The notes beneath the pieces were generated by a model. That model ran no database searches, was not told the origin of the DNA, and worked only from the letters and a program-made list of their open reading frames with translations. From an uncultured Hymenobacter sp. (GTDB lineage: Bacteria > Bacteroidota > Bacteroidia > Cytophagales > Hymenobacteraceae), in the NCBI GenBank assembly GCA_913776615.1, contig CAJYPK010000048.1, forward strand, positions 62,001 to 126,000: a stretch of DNA of 64,000 nt. The letters are read 5' to 3'. Both the position numbers and the translations under genes were made by a program. Position 1 is the stretch's first letter. Every line of letters begins with the position of its first letter. This document shows positions 8,326-15,576 of this stretch, piece by piece.

Positions 8326-8916
8326 ATGACCATTCCTCAACAGCCGCCAACCGACAAGCAGCCCGCAGCCCTGCTCAACCGCCGCATCCTGCTGGGAGTC
8401 AGCGGCAGCATTGCCGCCTATAAGGCCGCGCCGCTGGTGCGGCTGCTGGTGCAGGCCGGGGCTGAAGTGCAGGTAATCCTCACCGAAGCTGCCGCGGCCT
8501 TCGTGACGCCCCTCACGTTGGGTACTCTCTCCAAAAAGCCCGTCCTGACGGGCTTTTTGCGTGATGCGGCCAGCGGGCAGTGGCACAACCACGTGGAACT
8601 AGGCCTCTGGGCCGAGGCCTACGTGATAGCCCCGGCCAGCGCTAATACCCTGGGCCAGCTCGCCAACGGCTTGTGTCCCAATTTACTGAGTGCCGTGTAC
8701 CTGTCGGCTCGCTGCCCGGTGTTCTTAGCCCCGGCGATGGACCTGGACATGTACGCCCACCCCGCCGTGCAGCAAAACATCGCCCGGCTGCGCTCGTTCG
8801 GCAACCACGTGTTCGACTCGCCCAGCGGGGCGCTGGCCAGCGGCCTCAGCGGCCCTGGCCGCATGCTGGAGCCCGAGCAGATAGTCACTGAATTGATCAC
8901 GTTTTTTGTAGGGTAA
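8326..8916 (+). CDS. coaC: Phosphopantothenoylcysteine decarboxylase (CoaC half of CoaBC)
   Basis: 196 residues from the ATG at 8326 (an in-frame TTG lies 12 bases upstream). The flavoprotein features are LLGVSGSIAAYKA, the Asn/His region GQWHNHVELG, VIAPASANTLGQLANG and the active-site PAMDLDMY segment. It removes CO2 from 4'-phosphopantothenoylcysteine to give 4'-phosphopantetheine in CoA synthesis. In most bacteria this domain is fused to the ligase domain as CoaBC (Dfp) of about 400 residues. Here the frame ends at a TAA that belongs to an inserted repeat pair (8908-8970), and the ligase domain starts as a separate frame at 8975. The gene also contains a perfect terminator-like hairpin at 8533-8558. 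Confidence 0.93.
   Translation: MTIPQQPPTDKQPAALLNRRILLGVSGSIAAYKAAPLVRLLVQAGAEVQVILTEAAAAFVTPLTLGTLSKKPVLTGFLRDAASGQWHNHVELGLWAEAYVIAPASANTLGQLANGLCPNLLSAVYLSARCPVFLAPAMDLDMYAHPAVQQNIARLRSFGNHVFDSPSGALASGLSGPGRMLEPEQIVTELITFFVG
8533..8558 (+). promoter_or_regulatory. Terminator-like hairpin inside coaC
   Basis: AAAAAGCCCGTC, loop CT, GACGGGCTTTTT: a perfect 12-bp inverted repeat with a GC core and a run of five T. It encodes the ordinary CoaC residues SKKPVLTGFL, so it may be accidental, but as RNA it has the form of an intrinsic terminator in both directions. Confidence 0.55.
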
Positions 8917-8970
8917 GCTTTGGCTTGCCCCTACGTCCTCTTACGCAAGGCAGGCTAAAGCTTACCCTAC
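8908..8970. repeat. GTAG-hairpin repeat pair separating coaC and coaB (family D)
   Basis: Left copy GTAG-GGTAAGC-TTTG-GCTTGCC; right copy, on the opposite strand, GTAG-GGTAAGC-TTTA-GCCTGCC. The arms pair over about 22 bases. The first seven bases of the left copy supply the coaC TAA stop. It has the same head-to-head arrangement as the pair at 8-111. Confidence 0.75.
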
Positions 8971-8974
8971 CCCT

Positions 8975-9628
8975 ATGCACGTGCTTCTTACCGCCGGGCC
9001 TACCTACGAGCCCCTTGACCCGGTACGCTTCCTTGGTAATCGCTCGACGGGCAAAATGGGCTACGCGCTGGCCGAGGCCTTTGCCGCAACAGGAGCCTCG
9101 GTGACGCTAATCAGCGGTCCCACGGCGCTGCCCGCGCCGGCCAGCCCACTGGTAGCCCTCGTGCGCGTCGAAACGGCCCAGCAGATGTACGAGGCCGCCG
9201 CGCTGGCGGCCCCGCAGGCCGACGTGTGGGTTTTCGCCGCCGCCGTGGCCGACTACCGCCCGGCCCACGCCGCCGCCGAAAAGATTAAGAAAGACGGTGA
9301 TACGCTCACGCTGGAACTGGTCAAGAACGTAGATATCGCCGCCGCGCTCGGTCAGACCAAGCGGCCCGAACAATTTTCGGTGGGTTTTGCGTTGGAAACT
9401 ACCAACGAGCTGGCCCACGCCCAGGGCAAGCTGTTGCGTAAGAATTTCGACTTGGTTGTACTCAATTCCCTGCGTGATGCCGGAGCAGGTTTCGGCCACG
9501 ACACCAATAAGGTGACCGTGCTCGACCGCGCCGGGCAGGTGCTGGATTTTGCGCTGCAAGCTAAATCGGAGCTGGCCCGCACGCTGGTATCGCTTATTCT
9601 GACTCGTTTTGCCGCCGTTTATGCGTAA
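8975..9628 (+). CDS. coaB: Phosphopantothenate--cysteine ligase (CoaB half of CoaBC)
   Basis: 217 residues. The start MHVLLTAGPTYEPLDPVRFL is the beginning of the CoaB domain, followed by GNRSTGKMG (nucleotide loop) and AAVADYRPAHAAAEKIKK, which contains the Asn/Lys region for the acyl-cytidylate step. It joins phosphopantothenate and cysteine with CTP. The frame differs by one base from coaC, and 58 bases separate the two, so this is a genuine split rather than one readable frame. The ATG lies 4 bases after the repeat pair. Its last 8 bases overlap the start of porD (ATGCGTAA). Confidence 0.93.
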   Translation: MHVLLTAGPTYEPLDPVRFLGNRSTGKMGYALAEAFAATGASVTLISGPTALPAPASPLVALVRVETAQQMYEAAALAAPQADVWVFAAAVADYRPAHAAAEKIKKDGDTLTLELVKNVDIAAALGQTKRPEQFSVGFALETTNELAHAQGKLLRKNFDLVVLNSLRDAGAGFGHDTNKVTVLDRAGQVLDFALQAKSELARTLVSLILTRFAAVYA

Positions 9629-10541
9629 GATTTTCACCGTAGTTGTGTTGTTGGTAGCTGGCCTGCTGGGCCGCCCCGGCCAGGCGCAGGAGCTGAATGC
9701 CCAAGTCGCCATCTCGCTGGAGAACGTGACGATTACCGACCCCACGCTCGTTTCTCAGCTGCAAAAGGACATCACGGCCTTTTTGAATACCCGCACCTGG
9801 ACGCGCCAGACTTACCGTCCCGAGGAGCGCATCAAGCTGCGCATGTTCGTGGGTATCACGGGGATTCCGCAGAACGGTAGCTACCAGGCTACAATGCGCC
9901 TGATTGCTACGCGCCCGGTGTACGGCACGGGCTACGAGACCAACCTGCTGAACATCAACGACCGAAATTTCAATTTCAACTACACGCCCCAGACGCCGCT
10001 CGACTACGCGCCCAGCAACTTCGTCAATAATCTGTCGTCGCTGCTGGCCTTTTACGCCTACATGGTAATTGGCACCGACCAAGATACCTTCGCCCGGCTT
10101 GGGGGGACTACTTATTACGACCAGGCGCGCAATATTTTGCAGTACTCGGCCAACCAGACGCTGACCAACGAGAGCGATGAGGGGTGGCGCGATACCAGCT
10201 CGCGTAATCGCTATTGGCTGCTCAACAACCTCACCGACCCGCAGCTCGAAGCTTTCCGCACTGGTCTTTACGCGTATTACCGGCAGGGGATGGATATTTT
10301 TATTGAGAAGCCCGAGGAAGCACGGACGTCCATCTTGGCGGCGCTCGCGGGTATTCAGAAAGCTAATACGGTGCGGCCCAGCACGCTGTTCGTACGCGCT
10401 TTTTTCGATGCCAAGGCCGATGAGATTACCAATATCTTCCGCACCAGCACCGACGCGCAGCAGAAGCAGCAGCTCATCGCCCTGCTTACCGACGTAGACC
10501 CCGGCAATCTGGCTAAATACCAAACCATCAGCCGCCAATAA
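9621..10541 (+). CDS. porD: DUF4835 family protein, type IX secretion PorD-like
   Basis: 306 residues from the ATG at 9621, which overlaps the coaB stop by 8 bases and so indicates translational coupling. A signal peptide (MRKIFTVVVLLVAGLLG ... GQAQ) precedes a mature part beginning ELNAQVAISLENVTIT. Other conserved-looking segments are YRPEERIKLRMFVGITGIP, the Asn/Phe-rich NDRNFNFNYTPQTPLDY, and FYAYMVIGTDQDTFARLGG. The DUF4835 family is found next to coaBC and recN across Bacteroidota and is annotated as the type IX secretion protein PorD. Its exact role is not established. The family assignment is from memory of the pattern, not a search. Confidence 0.8.
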   Translation: MRKIFTVVVLLVAGLLGRPGQAQELNAQVAISLENVTITDPTLVSQLQKDITAFLNTRTWTRQTYRPEERIKLRMFVGITGIPQNGSYQATMRLIATRPVYGTGYETNLLNINDRNFNFNYTPQTPLDYAPSNFVNNLSSLLAFYAYMVIGTDQDTFARLGGTTYYDQARNILQYSANQTLTNESDEGWRDTSSRNRYWLLNNLTDPQLEAFRTGLYAYYRQGMDIFIEKPEEARTSILAALAGIQKANTVRPSTLFVRAFFDAKADEITNIFRTSTDAQQKQQLIALLTDVDPGNLAKYQTISRQ

Positions 10542-10604
10542 CCGCAGATTTAACGGATTTAACTGATTTCGGGGATGCGCCCGCTGGCCTGTGGCGGCGG
10601 GCTA
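10542..10604. repeat. Family B repeat (ccgcagatttaacgg type), copy 1
   Basis: Reads ccgcagatttaacggattta and ends in a GC-rich imperfect hairpin around cccgctggcctgtggcggcggg. It begins directly after the porD TAA. It is related to the copies at 10638, 10928 and 49681. Confidence 0.65.
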
Positions 10605-10637
10605 TTCGAAAGTCCAGTGATACAAGTAGCAAAGGTA

Positions 10638-10698
10638 GACCGCGGATTTAACGGATTGTGCCGATACGCCTGCTGGCCTGCGGCGGCGGGCTGGCTAG
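10638..10698. repeat. Family B repeat, copy 2
   Basis: Starts GTAGACCGCGGATTTAACGG and ends in cctgctggcctgcggcggcggg. Same orientation as copy 1. The 230 bases that follow (10699-10927) hold no convincing gene: the open frames there have atypical composition and no recognisable start region. Confidence 0.65.
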
Positions 10699-10927
10699 GT
10701 GGGGTTTGGGGGGCTGTTTGCTTTGAAGGCGGCTTTGCCTACTTGGCTTTGTCTGAACTGCTTGAATTGATAGTGGGTAAAGGCTGCTGTTCGTTATGTT
10801 ATTCTTACTATTCGGTATAATCCGTCAGCTTTTTGCCTGCTGCCAAGCAGATTGGTAAAAATATTTGCCTGTCAGCTAGTAATTTTAGTGTAGCGTTGCC
10901 CATCCTAGGCCGTGGCTACCCAGCCAA

Positions 10928-11006
10928 CAAACCAGCCTAGTCAGCCCGCCGCCGCAGGCCGGCGGGCGTATCCGCGCAATCCGTTAAATCCGTTAAATCT
11001 GCGGTC
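10928..11006. repeat. Family B repeat, copy 3, next to the recN start codon
   Basis: Inverted relative to copies 1 and 2: a GC hairpin region (GCCCGCC ... GGCGGGC) is followed by aatccgttaaatccgttaaa and tctgcggtc. It ends one base before the recN ATG at 11008, so the whole upstream region of recN translation is repeat sequence. Confidence 0.65.
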
Positions 11007-11007
11007 G

Positions 11008-12684
11008 ATGTTAGTAGACCTTCGTATTCAGAATTACGCTCTTATCGAGCAGTTGGAGCTGCGGCCCTCGCCGCTGCTCAACATTATCACCGGCGAAACC
11101 GGGGCGGGCAAATCCATTATGCTCGGGGCCATCGGGCTGCTGCTCGGCAACCGGGCCGACTCGCGCATGCTCTTCAATACCGAGCGCAAATGCGTGATTG
11201 AGGGGCAGTTTGATATTGCAAACTATCAGCTGCAGGATATTTTCGAGGCCGAAGACTTGGACTACGACACGCAGTGCATCCTGCGGCGCGAAATCAATCC
11301 TTCGGGCAAGTCGCGGGCCTTCGTCAACGACACGCCGGTGACGCTGGATGCGTTGCGTAAGATTGGCGCTAACCTCATGGATATTCACTCGCAGCACGAT
11401 ACGCTGCTGCTGGGCGACGCCGTGTTTCAGCTCAACCTGCTCGACCTCTACGCCAACCTCGTACCCACACGCACGCACTACGGCAACGCCTACCGCCAGT
11501 ACCGCAAGCTCGAAACCGACCTCAAGACGCTGGAAGATCAGGCTGCTCAGGCCAGCAAGGAGCTGGACTACAATAGCTTCTTGCTAAATGAGCTGGAAGA
11601 GGCCAGCCTCGACAAGGAGGACCAGGAAGCCCTGGAGCAGGAAGTAAAGCAGCTCGAACACGCCGAGGAAATCAAGTACAAGCTGAGCCAGGCGCTGCAC
11701 GGCCTGCGCGATAGCGAGAGCTGCGCCACCGGCACCATGAAGGACGCCTCCACGCTGCTGGGGCAGGTATCGGGCTACTCCGAAGCCTTCCGCGAGCTGC
11801 GCGAACGCCTGGAAAGCTGCCTGATCGAGCTGCACGACATTGCCGACGAGGTTGAAACCGCCGAGCGCCGTACCGAGGGCGACCCTGCCCGCGCCGAAGA
11901 GCTGCAAGCCCGTCTCACGGTGCTCTACAACTTGCAGCGCAAGCACCAGCGTCGCGACGTGGAGGGCCTGCTCGAAACCCGCGACGCGCTGCGCCAGAAA
12001 GTGGGCTCAGTGCTGAACCTGGACAAGGAAATCAGCCGCCTGCGGAAGGATTCGGACGCGGCCCTCAAGCAAGCCACGGCCCAGGCCGCCAAGCTCTCGG
12101 AAAGCCGCCGCAAGTCGTTCCCCAAATTTGAGAAAGAACTGAGCGCCCTGCTGGCCGACCTCGGCATGCCGCACGCCCGCATCGTGGTCGAGCACAAAAC
12201 CGGGCCGCTCGCGGCCAGTGGCTCCGACGTGGTGAGCATCCTGTTCACGGCCAACAAGGGAGCCCAGCCCCAAACCTTGAGCAAGGCGGCCTCGGGCGGC
12301 GAATTCTCGCGCCTGATGCTGTGCATCAAGTACATGTTGGCCGATAAGACCGCCCTACCCACGATTGTCTTCGACGAAATTGACACCGGTATCAGCGGCG
12401 AAATCGCGGTCAAGGTGGGCCGCATGATGCAGCAGATGGCGCACAAGCACCAGCTCGTAACCATCTCGCACCTGCCGCAGATGGCGGCCGCCGGCGATAC
12501 GCATTACTTCGTGTACAAGGAAGACCGCGCCGACCGCACGGTGAGCCGCATCCGCCAGCTCTCGCCCGACGACCGCATCCGCGAAATCGCCCACATGATA
12601 GCTGGGGCCAAACCCAGCGAAAACGCCTTGCAAAGCGCCCGCGAGCTGCTGGCCCTGCGCGGCGAAGTCGCAGTAGCCGGATAA
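11008..12684 (+). CDS. recN: DNA repair protein RecN
   Basis: 558 residues from the ATG at 11008. It starts MLVDLRIQNYALIEQLEL, then Walker A GETGAGKS near residue 33. A long coiled coil fills about residues 170-380. The ABC signature LSKAASGGEFSRLML and Walker B TIVFDEIDTGISG lie in the C-terminal half. RecN is an SMC-like ATPase that acts early in double-strand-break repair. An upstream GTG at 10912 is open in frame but encodes only repeat-derived residues, so the later ATG is preferred. The start codon is flush against a family B repeat. Confidence 0.95.
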   Translation: MLVDLRIQNYALIEQLELRPSPLLNIITGETGAGKSIMLGAIGLLLGNRADSRMLFNTERKCVIEGQFDIANYQLQDIFEAEDLDYDTQCILRREINPSGKSRAFVNDTPVTLDALRKIGANLMDIHSQHDTLLLGDAVFQLNLLDLYANLVPTRTHYGNAYRQYRKLETDLKTLEDQAAQASKELDYNSFLLNELEEASLDKEDQEALEQEVKQLEHAEEIKYKLSQALHGLRDSESCATGTMKDASTLLGQVSGYSEAFRELRERLESCLIELHDIADEVETAERRTEGDPARAEELQARLTVLYNLQRKHQRRDVEGLLETRDALRQKVGSVLNLDKEISRLRKDSDAALKQATAQAAKLSESRRKSFPKFEKELSALLADLGMPHARIVVEHKTGPLAASGSDVVSILFTANKGAQPQTLSKAASGGEFSRLMLCIKYMLADKTALPTIVFDEIDTGISGEIAVKVGRMMQQMAHKHQLVTISHLPQMAAAGDTHYFVYKEDRADRTVSRIRQLSPDDRIREIAHMIAGAKPSENALQSARELLALRGEVAVAG

Positions 12685-12704
12685 AAGTAAAGCTTCGACC
12701 AGAG

Positions 12705-12734
12705 TTGTATAGAAGAAGTTGTGTGCTACATTTG
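12705..12734 (+). promoter_or_regulatory. Bacteroidota-type promoter after recN
   Basis: TTG at 12705-12707 and TACATTTG at 12727-12734 are separated by 19 bases, matching the -33/-7 architecture with an exact TAnnTTTG box. Transcription would start near 12741 and drive the small accessory genes that follow. Confidence 0.6.
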
Positions 12735-13665
12735 TCGCCACCAATTCACCAACTCTTTCTCATATAAAGCTAGTTCTAATCCGAACAGCCTTACTTTCCT
12801 GTCTGCTTAGTATTCTCATACAGTGCTCAGCCGACCATAGCAGGGGTATTGTGCCTGTGCAACTATCGGCCCAGGCTATAGCTGCAGATACTTCCTTTTT
12901 GCGCATTGTTACGCTGACTACCGATATACGGGACGTGCTCTACAATAATCTGCGTGATGCCCATAGCGAGCCCAAGCGGCAAGCAATGAGTAAGAGGGTT
13001 AGCCTGTTGCTGAGCCGAAATGACAAGGATAGCCTAGTGCTGGCGATTAAGCTACTAGGCTTTAAGGATGTGAATCAGTATCTGGTTCACTTAAGCCAGA
13101 TAATGAGCGCGAAAGGACAGCTAGCTAAGTCAGGGATATTTCTGGAAAAATTGCCTTTGTCAACCTTGACCGAAGCCACTCGGTTGGCTTCCGCCAGCTT
13201 GAGCCTGAAATACCCGGTAATCTTTGCTCGCAAGCCGGAAAGTGCAAAGCAAGGTGCAAAACTGCTTAGCCTTGGGGGTACGGATGTTTGTTCTGATTGT
13301 CATTTTAATAATTGCGACGAGTGTAACGCCAATCCCAGAGATGGAGAGCAGCCAGGGGATGACATGCCCGATAGTGGTGGTTATTCGTGTCGAGCAGAAG
13401 CCGGAATTAGACGACAAAACGCTATTAATATCGCTACTGCGGCTTGGATAACAGCGCTTTTTGGCTGTGGTTGGACAGGCGTTGATGTGGGTAATCGACA
13501 GCTGGTATATTAATTGAAACGGGACCTTTTGCAGTAGGTGCTGGAGTGGCCACGGGAGTTGTAACGACTGCTACATGTGCTGGGTTGGCAACTTGGACAT
13601 ATAGTTCTGCTGTCAATATTATTGAGTCAAATTATAGAACAGAAATGGCGGGCTGCCACAACTAA
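12719..13665 (+). pseudogene. Lipoprotein-like protein of unknown function, frameshifted
   Basis: Unrecognised. The first frame runs to a TAA at 13511, with a lipoprotein-type signal (LIRTALLSCLLSILIQ before Cys) and a Cys-rich segment near residue 190 (DVCSDCHFNNCDECNANP). The hydrophobic stretch INIATAAWITALFGCGWTG then stops abruptly. In the -1 frame the sequence continues as GILIETGPFAVGAGVATGVV and TTATCAGLATW to a TAA at 13663, 3 bases before the next gene. The -1 frame has a stop at 13492, so the break must lie between 13495 and 13510. The start is also unclear: the only near-cognate start (TTG 12719) overlaps the promoter. It may be a recent pseudogene or contain a sequencing error. 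Its GC content is lower than its neighbours. Confidence 0.5.
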
Positions 13666-13668
13666 TTT

Positions 13669-13932
13669 ATGCAACTTTCTAAAAATTATGTATCATTAAT
13701 TACTAGTCAGGCATTAATTACGTTGCTTGTGCTATATGCCGCGTGGCAGTTTTTTGATAAGTCTGCCCGGCTTTACTTAATTGGCGTGCCAATCCTTTAT
13801 CAGCTAGTAATGGTGCTGAAAGGGTATGACTTTTGGCGTAAAGGCCAAAATGTATTCGCTTGGTGGTTTACGGTCTTCATGCCTCTAGTGATGCTGATGA
13901 CTATTTACTTCACGCTTCAGGTAGTCGGATAA
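13669..13932 (+). CDS. Small membrane protein, unknown function
   Basis: 87 residues. There are three hydrophobic stretches (ITSQALITLLVLYAAWQFF, YLIGVPILYQLVMVL, WWFTVFMPLVMLMTIYF) and few charged residues apart from KGYDFWRKGQ between segments two and three. It starts 3 bases after the end of the frameshifted lipoprotein-like gene and is followed at once by an intrinsic terminator, so the two form a transcription unit. No family recognised. It is AT-rich compared with recN and fabI and part of the same accessory islet. Confidence 0.65.
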   Translation: MQLSKNYVSLITSQALITLLVLYAAWQFFDKSARLYLIGVPILYQLVMVLKGYDFWRKGQNVFAWWFTVFMPLVMLMTIYFTLQVVG

Positions 13933-13935
13933 GCG

Positions 13936-13969
13936 AAAGCGGGCCGGAATATTTTCGGCCCGCTTTTTT
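13936..13969 (+). terminator. Intrinsic terminator
   Basis: aaagcgggccg, a loop of about 9 bases, then cggcccgc followed by six T. It closes the unit 12.7-13.9 kb. Confidence 0.85.
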
Positions 13970-14088
13970 GTTCGTTCTGGCCTGAGAAGCGGTATGTGGC
14001 GAAAAAATAGTCTTGTAGATTTGCGTTTTGATAAATACAATGAAAAATAATAAAATACTTTTTAATAAGTAATTAAAAGCCTAGTGCA

Positions 14089-14517
14089 GTGAAGAAAATC
14101 CTTTATCGGTTGGGTATAGTATATCTGCTGACTCACGCTGGGGGTTGCCAGCCGGGAAATTGGATGGCCCTGTCCGCGAAAGCCGACTTGCTGGCGAAGC
14201 GGCAAAAAGGCTTCGCTAGCCCCCAGGCTTGCCAACAGGCGTTTCTCGTTAATCGCGATGCGACCCTGACCGCCGCCAAAGTATCGCTAAGCTTTAGTGT
14301 GCTACTGAGCTTGTTAGTAGTGGGCGAAGCGCTGTGGAGAATAAAGCGAACGGAGCAGGGCCGGCTAGTACTCGAAAAACAGTCCGCTTCGGCGACGCAG
14401 CTTGCGGGGGCTGGCGCACTGCTAGGCACGTTCCTGGCATTGCAAGGATATCAGTATCAGCTGGACACGAAGGTGATAGAATCCAGTTACCAGGTAGACT
14501 TGTACAAGTGTAAGTAA
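14089..14517 (+). CDS. Lipoprotein-like membrane protein, unknown function
   Basis: 142 residues starting at a GTG. An N-terminal lipoprotein-type signal MKKILYRLGIVYLLTHAGG precedes Cys (residue 20), and two further hydrophobic stretches follow (AKVSLSFSVLLSLLVVGEAL and LAGAGALLGTFLALQGY). No family recognised. A TAGATTTG box at 14016-14023 matches the -7 consensus, with no clear -33 element. It lies alone between two terminator-like structures in the low-GC islet between recN and fabI, and its composition differs from the core genes around it. Confidence 0.6.
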   Translation: MKKILYRLGIVYLLTHAGGCQPGNWMALSAKADLLAKRQKGFASPQACQQAFLVNRDATLTAAKVSLSFSVLLSLLVVGEALWRIKRTEQGRLVLEKQSASATQLAGAGALLGTFLALQGYQYQLDTKVIESSYQVDLYKCK

Positions 14518-14671
14518 GGGGTTTTCAATCAAGTGCTTATTTGCTGAGCTGACCGGGAAACCAGTGGTGCAGCCGACAACTGCTTAACCAGGCGGCCGCG
14601 AAGCCGTAACTTGCGGCCTTGTTTCTGGGTGCTGCGTGGTGGCCCAGTTCACCATTTCACCATTTCACCTT

Positions 14672-15493
14672 ATGTCCAACAACCTGCTCGCCGGCAAAGT
14701 CGGCATCATCTCCGGTGCGCTCAACTCGCAGTCTATTGCCTGGAAAGTAGCCCAGAAGGCCCACGAACAAGGCGCGCGCATCGTGCTTACCAATGCCCCG
14801 CTGGCCATGCGAATGGGCGAAATCAAAGCCCTGAGCGCCGAGATCGACGCGCCCATCATCCCGGCCGATGCCACGTCGGTGGAGGAGCTGACGACGCTAT
14901 TTACCGAGGCCCAAAGCCACTTCGGCGGTAAAATCGACTTTCTGCTGCACTCCATTGGCATGAGCGCCAACATCCGCAAGGGTAAGAGCTACGGCGATCT
15001 CGACTATAAATTCTTCCAGCAGACGCTGGACGTATCGGCCCTCTCGCTGCACAAGATGCTGGCGGTAGCCGAGAAGCAGGATGCCTTCAACGAGTGGGGC
15101 AGCGTGGTGGCCCTCAGCTACATCGCTGCCCAGCGTGCCTTTCTTGACTACACCGACATGGCCCAGGCCAAGGCGGTACTCGAAAGCATCGCCCGCAGCT
15201 ACGGCCAGCGCCTGGGCCACCTCAAGAAGGTGCGCGTAAACACGGTATCGCAGTCGCCGACCAAAACCACGGCCGGCTCGGGCATCAGCGGCTTCAACGC
15301 ATTTTACGAATACGCCCAGAAGATGTCGCCCCTCGGCAACGCCCCCGCCGATGCCTGCGCTGACTACTGCGTCTCGCTCTTCTCGGACCTGACCCGCTAC
15401 GTGACCATGCAAAATCTCATGCACGACGGCGGCTTCAGCACTACCGGTATTTCACAAGAACTGGCCGACCTCATGGAGAAGGCCGGCGAATAA
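14672..15493 (+). CDS. fabI: Enoyl-[acyl-carrier-protein] reductase (NADH)
   Basis: 273 residues from the ATG at 14672, which follows a short caccatttcaccattt tandem. The FabI version of the Rossmann loop is GIISGALNSQSIAW. The catalytic Tyr-x6-Lys is in DYTDMAQAKAVLESIA, and VNTVSQSPTKTTAGSGI forms the substrate-loop region. FabI does the last reduction of each fatty-acid elongation cycle. After it come a single GTAG hairpin repeat (15495-15518) and a terminator shared with the convergent efflux operon. Confidence 0.95.
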   Translation: MSNNLLAGKVGIISGALNSQSIAWKVAQKAHEQGARIVLTNAPLAMRMGEIKALSAEIDAPIIPADATSVEELTTLFTEAQSHFGGKIDFLLHSIGMSANIRKGKSYGDLDYKFFQQTLDVSALSLHKMLAVAEKQDAFNEWGSVVALSYIAAQRAFLDYTDMAQAKAVLESIARSYGQRLGHLKKVRVNTVSQSPTKTTAGSGISGFNAFYEYAQKMSPLGNAPADACADYCVSLFSDLTRYVTMQNLMHDGGFSTTGISQELADLMEKAGE

Positions 15494-15494
15494 A

Positions 15495-15518
15495 GTAGCT
15501 TGGACTTTGTAGTCCGAG
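15495..15518 (+). repeat. Single GTAG-hairpin repeat (family C)
   Basis: GTAG then CTTGGACT-TTGT-AGTCCGAG: an 8-bp stem with one G-U pair. Relative to the copies at 37493 and 42230 the stem has changed on both sides (CGCGG to CTTGG and CCGCG to CCGAG), so pairing is kept. Confidence 0.65.
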
Positions 15519-15522
15519 CAAC

Positions 15523-15558
15523 AAAAAAGCCCGGCTGCTGCGGCAGCCGGGCTCTTTT
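15523..15558. terminator. Bidirectional intrinsic terminator
   Basis: aaaaaagcccggctgc, tg, then cggcagccgggct and a tttt tract. It lies between the convergent fabI and RND transporter genes and can serve both. Confidence 0.85.
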
Positions 15559-15576
15559 GTGTTTAGTGGGCTGGCC

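Noticed and set aside
10575..10820. 81-codon frame after porD
   Set aside because: Begins inside a family B repeat and has no coding composition; treated as intergenic.
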